NCBI RefSeq assembly: GCF_000429245.1
Contig: NZ_AUBM01000009.1
Location: 1 to 64,000 of the forward strand
Direction of reading: 5' to 3'
Length of the DNA stretch: 64,000 nt
From: Schaalia georgiae DSM 6843
Lineage (GTDB): Bacteria > Actinomycetota > Actinomycetes > Actinomycetales > Actinomycetaceae
The translations under genes were made by a program, and so were the position numbers. Positions 34,390 to 44,100 of the stretch are shown here, piece after piece. Numbering within the stretch: the first letter of the stretch is position 1; every line of letters begins with the position of its first letter. Under the pieces are notes generated by a model that was given only the letters and a program-made list of their open reading frames with translations, did no database searches and had not been told where the DNA came from.

Positions 34390-35361
34390 ATGGCAACCCC
34401 CACCAAAGTCCTCATCATCGCCGGCGGGCTCACCCACGAGCGCGACGTCTCCGTCCGTTCAGGACGCCGGGTGGCGAATATCCTCACCCGCGCGGGACTC
34501 GTGGTCCGCATCACCGATGTCAATGAAACGCTCGTGTCCACTATCGCCTCATTCCAACCCAACGTCGTATGGCCCCTGGTCCACGGTTCCATCGGCGAGG
34601 ACGGCTCCCTGCAGACCCTACTGGAATCCCTCGGCATCCCCTTCGTTGGATCTGCGAGCGTCCAATCAATGCTCGCCTCGAACAAACCGACGGCAAAGGC
34701 ACTCCTGGCCTCGGCGGGAATGCCGACACCTGGATGGTTCTCACTCCCCCAGGCCCTCTTCCGCCAGGTCGGCGCCACCAACGTCCTCAGCGCTATCGAG
34801 CACGGCGTGAGCTTCCCCGTCGTCATCAAACCCACCGACGGCGGAAGCGCCCTGGGGCTGTCCACGGCCCACAACGCGGAAGAACTACGCACCGCCATGG
34901 TCGACGCCTTCGCCTACGGGCAGAAACTCATGGTCGAGCAGCGCATCGACGGCCGCGATGTCGCGGTTTCCGTCGTCGACCTGGGCGACGGCCCCATTGC
35001 TCTGCCGCCTGTGGAGATCTCCACCGACGGGGGCCGCTACGACTACGATGCCAGGTACACGACTGACGAGACCGAGTACTTCGTGCCCGCCCGCCTCGAC
35101 TCGAACGTGCTCGCAGATTTGCGCGCGGCAGCTATCGAGGCCCATACCGCGTTGGGACTCCGCCACTTGTCCCGCATCGATTTCGTCATCGACGGAGACG
35201 GAACGTGCTGGTTCATCGATGCCAACGTAGCACCCGGAATGACGGACACGTCATTGCTCCCCCAGGCGGCGGAGGCAGCCGATGACTATTCTTTCGCCGC
35301 GTTCTGCAAGGAGGTCGTCGACTTCGTCGCCTCAACTGGGGAGAACTCCACAAGTAAGTAG
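34390..35361 (+). CDS. D-alanine-D-alanine ligase-like ATP-grasp protein
   Basis: This 323-residue ATP-grasp protein begins with V-L-I-I-A-G-G-L-T-H-E-R-D-V-S-V-R-S-G and has V-W-P-L-V-H-G-S-I-G-E-D-G, V-V-I-K-P-T-D-G-G-S-A-L-G and, at the C-terminus, I-D-A-N-V-A-P-G-M-T. In true Ddl enzymes the last block is usually N-T-x-P-G-M-T, so Thr-to-Val and related changes leave the exact dipeptide uncertain. ATG 34390 has AGGAG 6 nt upstream. It is probably co-transcribed with the aminotransferase. Confidence 0.78.
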   Translation: MATPTKVLIIAGGLTHERDVSVRSGRRVANILTRAGLVVRITDVNETLVSTIASFQPNVVWPLVHGSIGEDGSLQTLLESLGIPFVGSASVQSMLASNKPTAKALLASAGMPTPGWFSLPQALFRQVGATNVLSAIEHGVSFPVVIKPTDGGSALGLSTAHNAEELRTAMVDAFAYGQKLMVEQRIDGRDVAVSVVDLGDGPIALPPVEISTDGGRYDYDARYTTDETEYFVPARLDSNVLADLRAAAIEAHTALGLRHLSRIDFVIDGDGTCWFIDANVAPGMTDTSLLPQAAEAADDYSFAAFCKEVVDFVASTGENSTSK

Positions 35362-35383
35362 TCCCCGTACCAGGAGCCGACCA

Positions 35384-35413
35384 GAGCCCCGGATCCTGAA
35401 GAATCCGGGGCTC
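35384..35413. terminator. Hairpin between convergent ligase and HAD genes
   Basis: A perfect 11-bp stem (GAGCCCCGGAT at 35384-35394 pairs with 35403-35413) with an 8-nt loop. It serves the plus-strand pair and probably the HAD gene from the other side. Confidence 0.75.
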
Positions 35414-35423
35414 ATTCCTCGCT

Positions 35424-36053
35424 TCAGAGCAGATAACCGAGCTCTTTGAGGCGCTGACGCACATCCGATGGGTTTGTCCACAGGATCCCACCCATACCCA
35501 TGAGCTCGGCCGCCCGCACGTTGACCTTGCGGTCATCAACGAAAACAACGTCGTGGACGTTCGATCCCGACTGGATGAGGGCGTCCCTGTAGATCCCGCG
35601 TTCCGGTTTGCACACCCCGTAGTCGCAGGAGAACACGAAGAAGTCGAAACAACTCCCCCATTCGGACTCCTTGATCGACCGGGAGACCGAGTAGGGGGCG
35701 TTGGAAACTATCCCGAGCCGCGCTCCTCTGCGCTTCAAATCGCGGGCGAGTTGGATGACATCGGGATTGGCGTCGATCATACGCGCCGTATCCAGACTGA
35801 CAAGCTCCTCAAGCGTCGCGGGGCTGGGTTCGGGAAGCCCGCAATCGCCAGCGACACGATCCCAGAACTGCCTATCCGAGCAACCCGCATCATACTCGCC
35901 GCGATGCGCCCAGATCGCTTGGTCGACGAGGCGGGCGAAACCCGCCGTCTCCTCACCGAGCAACGCGGCAACAGCCAGCGGATCAGGATGGGAATCCACC
36001 AGCACGCCGCCGACATCGAAAAGCACGCTGCGCGTACTGCTTGAAGCAATCAT
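35424..36053 (-). CDS. HAD-family hydrolase
   Basis: This 209-residue HAD-IA protein has motif I as V-L-F-D-V-G-G-V-L-V-D, motif II in L-G-I-V-S-N-A, motif III around K-P-E-R-G-I-Y and motif IV V-F-V-D-D-R. Motif I reads D-V-G rather than D-x-D: the nucleophile Asp is kept but the second Asp is replaced by Gly. This occurs in other HAD-IA members (D-x-G-G-V) and can weaken phosphatase activity. It probably acts on a small phosphorylated metabolite. ATG 36053 has GGAG 8 nt upstream. Confidence 0.8.
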   Translation of the reverse strand: MIASSSTRSVLFDVGGVLVDSHPDPLAVAALLGEETAGFARLVDQAIWAHRGEYDAGCSDRQFWDRVAGDCGLPEPSPATLEELVSLDTARMIDANPDVIQLARDLKRRGARLGIVSNAPYSVSRSIKESEWGSCFDFFVFSCDYGVCKPERGIYRDALIQSGSNVHDVVFVDDRKVNVRAAELMGMGGILWTNPSDVRQRLKELGYLL

Positions 36054-36197
36054 GCCTTTCGCTCCTTCATCAGATCGGGGTTCCCAGCACTGGAAACCCT
36101 TAGTGTATTTATCGGTATCCGGATATGCACGTGCTAAGAATGTCAGCTTTCGAACATACCGACTCTGAGCAGCGGCGTTCTGTGAATCTGGATGCCC

Positions 36198-37490
36198 TCA
36201 GTGTCGAAGAATGAGATCGGCGATGCGCTGCAGGTCGTCGGAACCCGCGAACTCAATGACGATCTTCCCCTTCTTACGTCCTTCTGTAATCGTCACGCGC
36301 GTTTCGTAGACATCCTGGAGCGCGGTGACAACACTCTCCCCGAGCGCCGAAACCTGCGGTTTCTTGCGAGCGCGCGGTTTGGGCCCTGCTTTGATCTTGC
36401 CGAGCCGCACCAATTCCTCCGTGGTCCTCACGGAGAGGCCCTCAGTGACGATCCGATCAGCCAAGCGCTCCATTTCTTCCGCTGAGGGAAGCGCCAGGAG
36501 GGCGCGGGCATGGCCGGCGGAGATCACCTGGGCCGCGACCTTCTTCTGAACGGCGGGCGGCAGCTTCAGCAGACGGAGCGTATTGGCGATCTGCGGACGG
36601 GAACGCGCGATGCGTTTGGCCAGCTCTTCCTGCGTAGCACCGAAATCAGCCATAAGCTGCTGATACGCGGATGCCTCTTCCAATGGATTGAGCTGAGCGC
36701 GGTGCAGGTTCTCCAGAAGGGCGTCCCGCAGCAGATCACTATCATCGGTTTGCCGGATGATCGCGGGAATAGTCGTCTCCCCCGCCAGCTGGGACGCGCG
36801 GAGACGGCGTTCACCCATAATGAGTTCGTACTTCGCCTCGGGCTTCTCGGCGAGGTACTCCTTGAGCCGTCCTTCAGGCTTGCCATCGGGAATCGGGCGC
36901 ACGACGACCGGTTGCAGGACACCGACCTCTTTGATAGAGGCGGCGAGTTCGGCGAGATCATCCTCGTCGAAGATCTCACGGGGCTGCTTCGCATTGGGAA
37001 CGATCTGATCAACAGGGACCTCCGCGAAAGAGGCGCCTGGGACAGGAAGGAGCTCAACCTCTTCCAATGTTTCACGTGAAACACTGGAAGAAGAAGTACC
37101 GGATGCCGGCCGCTCCTTGGGGAGAACACGGTCGGATCCAGCGGAGGGCACACGATCCTTTCCCTTGGAGGGAGGGGCGCCAGCTTCCACTCCACCCTTC
37201 GCTGGAGTGGCCTGGCGCGGCGATTCCGCTCGCTTAGCGGGACTCCGCTTCTTCCCCAGCGAGGAGGGGCGCTGCTTCGGCTGAAGAAGCTCCTTCGCTG
37301 AACCACCGCGTTGACGAGTGCTCCCCTCGGGGAAGAAGACATCAAGGGGGCTACCGCTGGACTTGGGCATCGGAGTCTGCGACGGAGTATCAGTATCCTG
37401 CGCCGGGGGAATGAGTGCTCCGAGTCCCCTACCAAGACCCGCGTGCTTGCGTCCGCGCTTCACGCCGCCGCTCTTCTGAACATCCGCCAT
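36198..37490 (-). CDS. parB: Chromosome-partitioning protein ParB
   Basis: This 430-residue protein begins with the ParA-stimulating motif G-L-G-R-G-L-G-A-L-I-P and continues with a long basic, Pro/Ser-rich linker. The CTP-binding ParB domain follows (V-P-V-D-Q-I-V-P-N-A-K-Q-P-R, G-E-R-R-L-R-A-S), then the helix-turn-helix that reads parS, and a C-terminal dimer domain. It loads at the parS sites around it and spreads to organise the origin. ATG 37490 has GGAG 7 nt upstream. The linker carries a parS site, read in frame as V-S-R-E-T. Confidence 0.95.
   Translation of the reverse strand: MADVQKSGGVKRGRKHAGLGRGLGALIPPAQDTDTPSQTPMPKSSGSPLDVFFPEGSTRQRGGSAKELLQPKQRPSSLGKKRSPAKRAESPRQATPAKGGVEAGAPPSKGKDRVPSAGSDRVLPKERPASGTSSSSVSRETLEEVELLPVPGASFAEVPVDQIVPNAKQPREIFDEDDLAELAASIKEVGVLQPVVVRPIPDGKPEGRLKEYLAEKPEAKYELIMGERRLRASQLAGETTIPAIIRQTDDSDLLRDALLENLHRAQLNPLEEASAYQQLMADFGATQEELAKRIARSRPQIANTLRLLKLPPAVQKKVAAQVISAGHARALLALPSAEEMERLADRIVTEGLSVRTTEELVRLGKIKAGPKPRARKKPQVSALGESVVTALQDVYETRVTITEGRKKGKIVIEFAGSDDLQRIADLILRH
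37068..37083. promoter_or_regulatory. parS: parS site 5, inside parB
   Basis: Perfect TGTTTCACGTGAAACA in the parB coding sequence. Confidence 0.95.
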
Positions 37491-37520
37491 TGCGATACTC
37501 CTTCAATTGCGTCAGCTCAT

Positions 37521-37536
37521 TGTTTCACGTGAAACA
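37521..37536. promoter_or_regulatory. parS: parS site 6, between parA and parB
   Basis: Perfect parS 31 bp upstream of the parB start, where ParB loading could also tune parB expression. Confidence 0.95.
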
Positions 37537-37709
37537 ATCCTGCGGGCACCGACAGGGCGCGTCATTGGTCACTTTCGGGAACGCTCGTTCAAAGCGATCG
37601 GCAAAACGTTCATGACCTGCGGAAACGTGGCGTACCGATGTTCACAATCCGCATGAAACGAACCATTCCGCCCGCCACCACGGTTCCAGCGGGCGCACAG
37701 CGCACAGTC

Positions 37710-38591
37710 TCACTCAGACTGCGGGAAACGAAGACTGACCTCCAGGGCGGCCATCCGGTAGGCGACGGCACCCACCGAACGCGCGTCGTAGGTGACCACG
37801 GTCTGCCCATACGAAGGCGCCTCGGAGACGCGGACATTGCGCGGGATGACTGTCTGCAGAGTCTGTTCCGGGAAGTGCGCGCGCACCTCGGCCTCAACCT
37901 CTTCGGAGAGGCGCGTGCGCCTATCAGCCATCGTCAACAGCATCGTCGACACGCGCAGGCCGGGATTGAGATCCGCTCCTATGCGCTCAACCGTCGCCCA
38001 GAGCTGACTCAACCCCTCGAGCGCGTAGTACTCGGCCTGGATCGGGATCAGCACTTCGTCCGCAGCGACCATGACATTGAGGGTCACCAGTCCCAACGAC
38101 GGGGGGCAGTCGATCAGGATGACATCGATGTCATTACGCGAGTCGAGGAACTCACGGACAGCATTGCGCAGCAGGAACTCCCTCCCCTCGACATCGACCA
38201 GCTCGATCTCGGCCCCCGAGAGGTCGATAGTGGCCGGACAAACACTGATCCCCTCGATATCCGGGCAGGGCTTGAGGACTTCCTCGATGGAGGCGCCGCC
38301 GATAATGACATCGTAAGTCGACAGAGTGCCCGCGTCGTGCCCGACACCGAGCGCACTGGAAGCGTTCCCCTGCGCATCAGCGTCGATAACGACGACATTG
38401 AGGCCGCCAAGTGCGAATCCAGCGGCCATATTGACCGTCGACGTCGTCTTGCCGACGCCGCCCTTCTGATTGGCGATGGCAATAGTACGAGTGCGCTCAG
38501 GACGGCCGAAGGTCGCGTCATCCAGCATCTTCAAGTCGCGCAGCGCGCGCTCGACTTGGCCGGATAGAGGCGCGTTGTTCTCAGTGGTCAC
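37710..38591 (-). CDS. parA: Chromosome-partitioning ATPase ParA
   Basis: This 293-residue deviant-Walker ATPase has I-A-N-Q-K-G-G-V-G-K-T-T, the switch D-A-D-A-Q-G-N-A-S and I-D-C-P-P-S-L-G. It binds DNA non-specifically when ATP-bound and pulls ParB-parS complexes apart. GTG 38591 follows AAGGTGA closely. It lies 99 nt after rsmG and 219 nt before parB. Confidence 0.95.
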   Translation of the reverse strand: MTTENNAPLSGQVERALRDLKMLDDATFGRPERTRTIAIANQKGGVGKTTSTVNMAAGFALGGLNVVVIDADAQGNASSALGVGHDAGTLSTYDVIIGGASIEEVLKPCPDIEGISVCPATIDLSGAEIELVDVEGREFLLRNAVREFLDSRNDIDVILIDCPPSLGLVTLNVMVAADEVLIPIQAEYYALEGLSQLWATVERIGADLNPGLRVSTMLLTMADRRTRLSEEVEAEVRAHFPEQTLQTVIPRNVRVSEAPSYGQTVVTYDARSVGAVAYRMAALEVSLRFPQSE

Positions 38592-38690
38592 GGCTCACCT
38601 TCCTTCGGGCTCACCACTAGTCTACGTGCGAATACCCGTGGCGGGCAGCCGCCCTGCGGAGCGGAGCACAGGGAACTGCACCACGGGGCG

Positions 38691-39401
38691 CTACTTCGTG
38701 CGAGTGCACTTCACGATATAAGTCGACTCGTTCTCCATGATCGAGGGGACCTCGTGAACCTTTGCCATCAAATGATGACGCTTCAATTCAGTAGCCGCTT
38801 CTTCAATCTCAATTGGCGCTCTTCGCCCCTTGAGTGCGACGAGTGCGCCGCCCGGTGCGATGAGCTTCGAGGTCATGCGGACCAGTTTCGCCATATTCGC
38901 AACAGCGCGAGCGGTGACGACGTCCGCTTTCCCCTTTCCCCGCAGTTCCTCCGCGCGCGCCTGGTGGATAGTGACGTTGTCCAGGCCGAGGGCATCGACC
39001 ACATCCGCCAACCACTCACAGCGCCGCGTCATCGGCTCAGCCAGGTGGACGTCCAAGTCCGGTCGGCACACAGCAATGACAATGCCCGGCAGTCCCGCGC
39101 CCGAGCCGATGTCCAGCACCTGGCCCCGGCGGGGCAGGAAGTCCAGGACCGCGGCCGAGTTGACGAGGTGGCGCGACCAGATGCGCTCCATGTCGCGGGG
39201 TCCGAGGAGTCCCCGCAACTCCCCCTCCTCCTCGAGCATGCGTGCGAACTCCGCGATGTCGGCGAAGGCGGGGCCGAAGAAACGGCGCACCTGGTCGGTG
39301 GGCGCCTCCGGGGTGAAGGGATCGCCCACCCGGCGCGACGCGTGTCCACTGTCGCGCCGGGCAGGCGTCCCCTCGGAGGGGCTCAGGGGCGCCTCACTCA
39401 C
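38691..39401 (-). CDS. rsmG: 16S rRNA (guanine-527-N7)-methyltransferase RsmG
   Basis: This 236-residue SAM-dependent methyltransferase has V-L-D-I-G-S-G-A-G-L-P-G-I and R-A-V-A-N-M-A-K-L, the GidB hallmarks, plus W-S-R-H-L-V-N-S-A. It methylates G527 of 16S rRNA. The start is placed at GTG 39401, which overlaps the jag stop by 8 bp (GTGAGTGA). Confidence 0.92.
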   Translation of the reverse strand: MSEAPLSPSEGTPARRDSGHASRRVGDPFTPEAPTDQVRRFFGPAFADIAEFARMLEEEGELRGLLGPRDMERIWSRHLVNSAAVLDFLPRRGQVLDIGSGAGLPGIVIAVCRPDLDVHLAEPMTRRCEWLADVVDALGLDNVTIHQARAEELRGKGKADVVTARAVANMAKLVRMTSKLIAPGGALVALKGRRAPIEIEEAATELKRHHLMAKVHEVPSIMENESTYIVKCTRTK

Positions 39402-39897
39402 CGTCCTCGTCCTCTGGCAGGATGACGAGACGGCGATGGGGCTCGGCGCCCTCGGACTCGGACACCAGGCCCGCGTCGGCGACGACATCGTGGCAGACCT
39501 TGCGCTCGAAGGGATTCATCGCCTCAAGCTTGACTTCCCTGCCGGTGGAGCGCACGCGCGCGATCGCCTCCTGCGTGACCTCCTGCAGCTCCGCCTTGCG
39601 GTCGGCCCGGAAGGAGGCGATGTCGAGCATGAGGCGCGACCTCTCCCCCGTTTCCGTCTGCACGGCCAGGCGAGTGAGCTCCTGAAGGGCGTCGAGCACC
39701 TCGCCGTCCTCGCCGACCATGCGCTCCAGGTCGTCGTCGGAGTCGGCGATAATCTCGATCGACGCGCGGCCGTTCTCGACGCCGATCTCGATGTCCCCGT
39801 CCAGATCCGCGATGTCGAGCAGCTCCTCCAGGTAGTCGGCCGCCAGCTCGCCCTCTTCTTCCAGACGCGTGAGCGCCTCGGACTTCTCGTCACTCAT
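39394..39897 (-). CDS. jag: Jag/KhpB-type RNA-binding protein (KH and R3H)
   Basis: This 167-residue protein has an acidic N-terminus, a KH-like domain with G-E-D-G-E-V-L-D-A-L-Q-E-L-T, and an R3H domain with M-N-P-F-E-R-K-V-C-H at the C-terminus. It binds RNA and is linked to cell elongation control in Gram-positives. ATG 39897 has GGGAGG 6 nt upstream. It sits between yidC and rsmG as in most actinobacteria. Confidence 0.92.
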   Translation of the reverse strand: MSDEKSEALTRLEEEGELAADYLEELLDIADLDGDIEIGVENGRASIEIIADSDDDLERMVGEDGEVLDALQELTRLAVQTETGERSRLMLDIASFRADRKAELQEVTQEAIARVRSTGREVKLEAMNPFERKVCHDVVADAGLVSESEGAEPHRRLVILPEDEDGE

Positions 39898-39938
39898 TGT
39901 GTTCCTCCCTCGATGGTTTCGGACGTTGTGAGAACAAG

Positions 39939-41282
39939 TCAGCGCTTGTTCTTGGACTTCTTCCGGCGCGCCCTGCGGCGCTCCTGACGGCGGCGCTCGA
40001 GCTCAGCGGCGTTGATCGCACCCTGGGCGGCCTTCGTCGACGATTCCTTCTCCGAAACGGCGGACGCCTCGCGCTGCGCCGCGGCCTCGCGCAGGCGCTG
40101 CTCCCGGGACTTCTTCTTGCCGGTGGGGCGCGCAACGGCTTCCTTGCGGCTCCTCGCCTTCTCAAGGGCCTGACGCAGACCGTGCATCCACTGCTCGTCG
40201 GGCAGCGTCGTCCACTCCTGCGAGGCGAGGTTGCGGTAGACCGTGACGATGTCCCCCGCGCTCATGAAATCGGGGAAGTCGGAGGCGATCTTCTGCTTCT
40301 TCGCCCGCTGGCGGATCTCCGCCAGGGACTTCTCATTGAACGCGACGACGTCAGGGTCTGTGGCCGAGGTGGGAAGCTCCGCGCGGCGGCGGTCGTACTC
40401 CGCGAAGAAGGGCCTGGCCCACTCCTGGTACTCCTTCTCGCGCTTGGCGCGCAGATCCGCGTAGGCGGGCGATCCGGGCGTGGGCATGACCTTGATGGTC
40501 CAGTACGCCTGTCCGAGCGCCCAGAAGGAGGAGGTCACCGTGTAGACGACGACGCCCATCTGGAAGAAAACGCCCGAGAACACGAACATCACGGGCATCA
40601 CGTACATCATTGAGCGCTGCGAGCGCGCCATCGGGTTCGACCCCATGTCGGGCATGTTGCGCGAGAAGGACAGGCGCATCGACATGAACTGCAGGGCGAC
40701 CATCACGATGATCGCGACGACGAACACCGCTACGGCGGAGCTGTTGGACGTCTCCGTCCTGAGCGTGTGGGAGAGCGGTACGCCGAAGACGGTCGACCCG
40801 TTGATCTCCGAAGCGGTGGTCTGGGTGATCGGGCCCAGGCTGGACGCCGCCTGCCCCGAGTAGGTGTATGTGCCCTCAGCCAGGTCCTTGACAGCGTAGA
40901 TCGCCCGGTACATGGCGAAGAGGACCGGCATCTGGACCAGGAGCGGCAGGCACGAGGCGAAGGGCGACACCTTGTGCTTGCGGTAGAGCGCCTGGGTCTC
41001 CTCCGTCATCTTCTGGCGCGAGACCATGTCCTTCTTGCCCTTGTACTTCTCCTGGATCTTCCTGATCTCAGGCTGGACGGCCTGCATCGCCCGCGAGGAG
41101 CGGATCTGCTTGAGCAGAAGGGGCACGATCGCGACGCGCACCAGGATCGTGAGGAGGACGATCGAGAAGACCCACGCGATGCCGGACCCCGACGGCATGC
41201 CGATGAGGACCAGGAAGTCGTGGATCCACACCCAGACCCACGCGACTGCCACCGCGAAGGGGTGGATGATTGCGTCAAACAT
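39939..41282 (-). CDS. yidC: Membrane protein insertase YidC
   Basis: This 447-residue Oxa1/YidC protein has five hydrophobic segments, including the conserved M-P-V-L-F-A-M-Y-R-A-I and the hydrophilic-groove Arg in the first core helix region (L-T-I-L-V-R-V-A-I). The long basic C-terminal tail is rich in Arg, Lys and Gln and should bind ribosomes. It inserts membrane proteins alone or with SecYEG. Confidence 0.95.
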   Translation of the reverse strand: MFDAIIHPFAVAVAWVWVWIHDFLVLIGMPSGSGIAWVFSIVLLTILVRVAIVPLLLKQIRSSRAMQAVQPEIRKIQEKYKGKKDMVSRQKMTEETQALYRKHKVSPFASCLPLLVQMPVLFAMYRAIYAVKDLAEGTYTYSGQAASSLGPITQTTASEINGSTVFGVPLSHTLRTETSNSSAVAVFVVAIIVMVALQFMSMRLSFSRNMPDMGSNPMARSQRSMMYVMPVMFVFSGVFFQMGVVVYTVTSSFWALGQAYWTIKVMPTPGSPAYADLRAKREKEYQEWARPFFAEYDRRRAELPTSATDPDVVAFNEKSLAEIRQRAKKQKIASDFPDFMSAGDIVTVYRNLASQEWTTLPDEQWMHGLRQALEKARSRKEAVARPTGKKKSREQRLREAAAQREASAVSEKESSTKAAQGAINAAELERRRQERRRARRKKSKNKR

Positions 41283-41338
41283 GCGCTCTCTCTTTCAATT
41301 GGCGGCGCAGTGCGCCGAGGACAAGTATGCGGGGCGGG

Positions 41339-41686
41339 TCAGCGTTCCCGCCCGCCCCCCGGACTCAGTCCCATGGGAAGCGGGCGCTCGATGGTGGGGT
41401 CGTTGCCCGCCCAGTCGTCGGGCGGGACCCACGGGTCCGGCCTCCAGCGCCCCCGGGGCGGGACGCGGTCCACACCCCCCAGGCTCCACGGGTTGCACCT
41501 GACGAGCCTCCACAGGGCCAGCGCCGTCCCCTTGGCGATGCCGTGGACGGTCATCGCCTCGACGGCGTAAGCCGAGCACGTGGGCGCGTAGCGGCAGCGC
41601 GGCCCCAGAAGCGGTGAGACGAAACGCTGGTAGAGGCGGATGGGCAACACGGCCGCCGCCCGCAGCGCCCTGGTCGCACGGTTCAC
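41339..41686 (-). CDS. yidD: Membrane protein insertion efficiency factor YidD
   Basis: This protein of about 115 residues has the YidD core [23 protein letters not shown] and [14 protein letters not shown] Pro/Trp-rich tail extends the usual length. It aids YidC-dependent insertion. GTG 41686 overlaps the rnpA stop (GTGA) with GGAGG about 7 nt upstream; a GTG at 41707 is the alternative. Confidence 0.92.
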   Translation of the reverse strand: MNRATRALRAAAVLPIRLYQRFVSPLLGPRCRYAPTCSAYAVEAMTVHGIAKGTALALWRLVRCNPWSLGGVDRVPPRGRWRPDPWVPPDDWAGNDPTIERPLPMGLSPGGGRER

Positions 41687-42045
41687 CGCTCCCCTCCCCC
41701 GCGCCACTTGCGCCAGGCACGCGCCAGGGCCCCGTCGAGGCGCCGGGCGAGGTCCTCTGAGGACGCGCCGAGGGCGCGGCCGTTGGCGCGCACGACGACC
41801 CGGGCGCCCGGTGGCAGGGATCCGATGCGCTCGCGCATGATGTGCCGCAATTGCCGCTTCACCCTGTTGCGCCCGTTCGCGCGTTTGATTTCCCGCTTGG
41901 GTACGACGAAACCGACGAGGCGGTTCTCCTCCCCCTCGTCGGTTCGAGCGTGGACGACGACCAGCGGATCCCCGCCTCGCGACCCTGTCCGGATCGCGGA
42001 TTTGAAGTCAGCCGGATCGACCATGCGGTGCGCGCGGGGCAGCAC
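41683..42045 (-). CDS. rnpA: Ribonuclease P protein component
   Basis: This 120-residue basic protein has the RnpA motif [14 protein letters not shown] and the early R-M-V-D-P-A-D-F. It binds RNase P RNA for tRNA 5' processing. It starts at GTG 42045, directly after rpmH. Confidence 0.95.
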   Translation of the reverse strand: MLPRAHRMVDPADFKSAIRTGSRGGDPLVVVHARTDEGEENRLVGFVVPKREIKRANGRNRVKRQLRHIMRERIGSLPPGARVVVRANGRALGASSEDLARRLDGALARAWRKWRGGGER

Positions 42046-42054
42046 CGAAGTGGC

Positions 42055-42195
42055 TCAGGCGGACAGCTTGGCGCGGCCCTTGCGGCGACGGTTCGCCAGG
42101 ATCGCGCGGCCGGCACGGGTCGACATGCGCAGGCGGAAGCCGTGCGTCTTGGAGCGGCGGCGGTTGTTGGGCTGGAAGGTCCGCTTGGTGGTCAC
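42055..42195 (-). CDS. rpmH: Ribosomal protein bL34
   Basis: This 46-residue protein begins [13 protein letters not shown] and contains [13 protein letters not shown], the full L34 signature. GTG 42195 has GAGGAG 7 nt upstream. It is the first gene left of the origin. Confidence 0.97.
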   Translation of the reverse strand: MTTKRTFQPNNRRRSKTHGFRLRMSTRAGRAILANRRRKGRAKLSA

Positions 42196-42642
42196 TGCAG
42201 TTCTCCTCGGGCGGGAACGGGGATGACTCCCCCGTTCACTGTGGGCGCGCCCCTCGCTGGCGCGGAGGCGATTACGCGCACCCGGAAATGGGCGCAAACA
42301 AATGACAAGACTAGGGACCCGTCCGAGCGGAGTCAATGCGATTATCCACTGTGTGACGAACCGAATCCATCCACAGGTGTGGATTTCTCTGTGGACAGAC
42401 GCCGTCCACAGCGCCGACAGGGCGGAGTTATCCACAGAAGGGACCGGCTGGCACCTTTCCCAGACGCGGCGCGATCCCCCTCGTGTAGTTACACAGATGT
42501 GATTATGCCGGAGTTGTCCACAGAGCTTTCCCCAACCTGTGGAACCAGGTGTGGACAGGATAGACTCGACTATCATCAGGTCATCCACAGGATCCCATCC
42601 CTTAATGACCTAACTCACAACCGTGAAGCCCTGGAGGAAAGC
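42196..42642. other. oriC: oriC region with DnaA boxes (rpmH-dnaA gap)
   Basis: This gap is dense with DnaA boxes. A perfect TTATCCACA lies at 42428-42436. One-mismatch forms include TTATCCACT at 42342, TTGTCCACA at 42514 and TCATCCACA at 42581. Further related words are CCATCCACA at 42367, TGTGGATTT at 42378, TGTGGACAG at 42390 and 42550, CCGTCCACA at 42402 and TGTGGAACC at 42538. It holds the divergent promoters of rpmH and dnaA and is part of the replication origin. Confidence 0.85.
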
Positions 42643-44100
42643 GTGGCGACCGACACCATCACCAGCGCATGGGCGTTGGCACTCGAGACAGTCCCCACCA
42701 AAGAGCTCGGACCCGCTGCCACGTCCATGCTCCGATCCGCTCGGCCCCTGGGGGACATCGAGGGAACGATCCTGCTGGCCGTCCCCAACGCCTTCACGAA
42801 ATCGTGGATCGAGGACCGCGCCTCCAGCCAGCTGACCGCCGCCCTCACCGCCTCCCTGGGGCGCACCGTGCGCATCGCCATCACAGTCGACCCCTCGATC
42901 AGCGTCGTCACGGAGGAACCCCGACCTGAGCCCGAGCCCCCCGCCACCTCCCCCCTGGCCCCCGCCGCCGCTTCTGCCTCCCCACTCGCACGGCCAGCGG
43001 CCCCGCCCGAGACCGGTCCCGCTCTGGTCTCCTCGGCGCAGAACGGGGGGCTCACCCACCTCAATCCCAAGTACACCTTCGAGACCTTCGTCATCGGCCC
43101 CTCGAACCGCTTCGCCCACGCCGCCGCGCTCGCCGTGTCCGAGACGCCCGGCACCTCCTTCAACCCCCTGTTCATCTACGGCGACTCGGGCCTGGGCAAA
43201 ACCCACCTCCTCCACGCCATCGGGCACTACGCGCTGTCACTGTTCCCCCACCTCAAGGTGCGCTACGTCAACTCCGAGGAGTTCACGAACGAGTTCATCA
43301 ACGCGATCCGCCTCAACAAGACGGACAACTCGCAGGTCGAGGCGTTCCACAGGCGCTACCGCGAACTCGACATCCTGCTCATCGACGACATCCAGTTCAT
43401 CGGGGACAAGGAGCAAACCGTCGAGGGCTTCTTCCACACCTTCAACGCCCTCTACGAGAACAACAAGCAGATCGTCCTCACCTCCGACGTCCCCCCCGCC
43501 CAGCTCAACGGCTTCGAGGACCGCATGCGCTCGCGCTTCGCCTCGGGCCTGCTGGTCGACGTCCAGCCCCCGGACCTGGAGACCCGCATCGCGATCCTGC
43601 AGAAGAAGGCCACGACCGACTCCCTGGAGGTCACCCCCGACGTCCTGGAGTACATCGCCTCGCGGATCTCGTCCAACATCCGCGAACTCGAGGGGGCACT
43701 GCTGCGCGTCATCGCGTTCGCGAACCTGTCCAAAGAGCGCATCGACCTGCCGCTGGCGGAGATGCTGCTCAAGGACTTCGTCTCCGATCCCACCGACAAC
43801 GAGGTCACCGTCCCCCTCATCATGGGCCAGTGCGCCCACTACTTCGGGATCACCATCGAACAGATGTCCTCCTCGGACCGCTCCCACACGGTGGTCGAGG
43901 CGCGCCAGATCGCCATGTACCTGTGCCGCGAGCTCACCGACCTCTCGCTGCCGAAGATCGGCCAGGCCTTCGGCCGCGACCACACGACGGTCATGCACGC
44001 CAACAAGAAGATCACCTCCCTCATGAAGGAGAAGAGGGAGACCTTCAACCACGTGTCGGAGCTGACCAACCGCATCAAACAGAAGGCCAAGGAATCCTAA
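42643..44100 (+). CDS. dnaA: Chromosomal replication initiator DnaA
   Basis: This 485-residue protein has the four-domain DnaA order: an N-terminal helicase-interaction domain, a Pro/Ala-rich linker (about residues 90-130), an AAA+ domain with Walker [10 protein letters not shown] and Walker B L-L-I-D-D-I-Q-F, and a C-terminal DNA-binding domain with [10 protein letters not shown]. It binds the boxes on both sides of its gene to open oriC. GTG 42643 has GGAGG 6 nt upstream; a long upstream extension of the frame through the origin is rejected. Confidence 0.97.
   Translation: MATDTITSAWALALETVPTKELGPAATSMLRSARPLGDIEGTILLAVPNAFTKSWIEDRASSQLTAALTASLGRTVRIAITVDPSISVVTEEPRPEPEPPATSPLAPAAASASPLARPAAPPETGPALVSSAQNGGLTHLNPKYTFETFVIGPSNRFAHAAALAVSETPGTSFNPLFIYGDSGLGKTHLLHAIGHYALSLFPHLKVRYVNSEEFTNEFINAIRLNKTDNSQVEAFHRRYRELDILLIDDIQFIGDKEQTVEGFFHTFNALYENNKQIVLTSDVPPAQLNGFEDRMRSRFASGLLVDVQPPDLETRIAILQKKATTDSLEVTPDVLEYIASRISSNIRELEGALLRVIAFANLSKERIDLPLAEMLLKDFVSDPTDNEVTVPLIMGQCAHYFGITIEQMSSSDRSHTVVEARQIAMYLCRELTDLSLPKIGQAFGRDHTTVMHANKKITSLMKEKRETFNHVSELTNRIKQKAKES

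Noticed and set aside
42055-42588. Long minus-strand frame extending rpmH into the origin
   Set aside because: The extension reads through DnaA boxes. bL34 is a 46-residue protein starting at GTG 42195.
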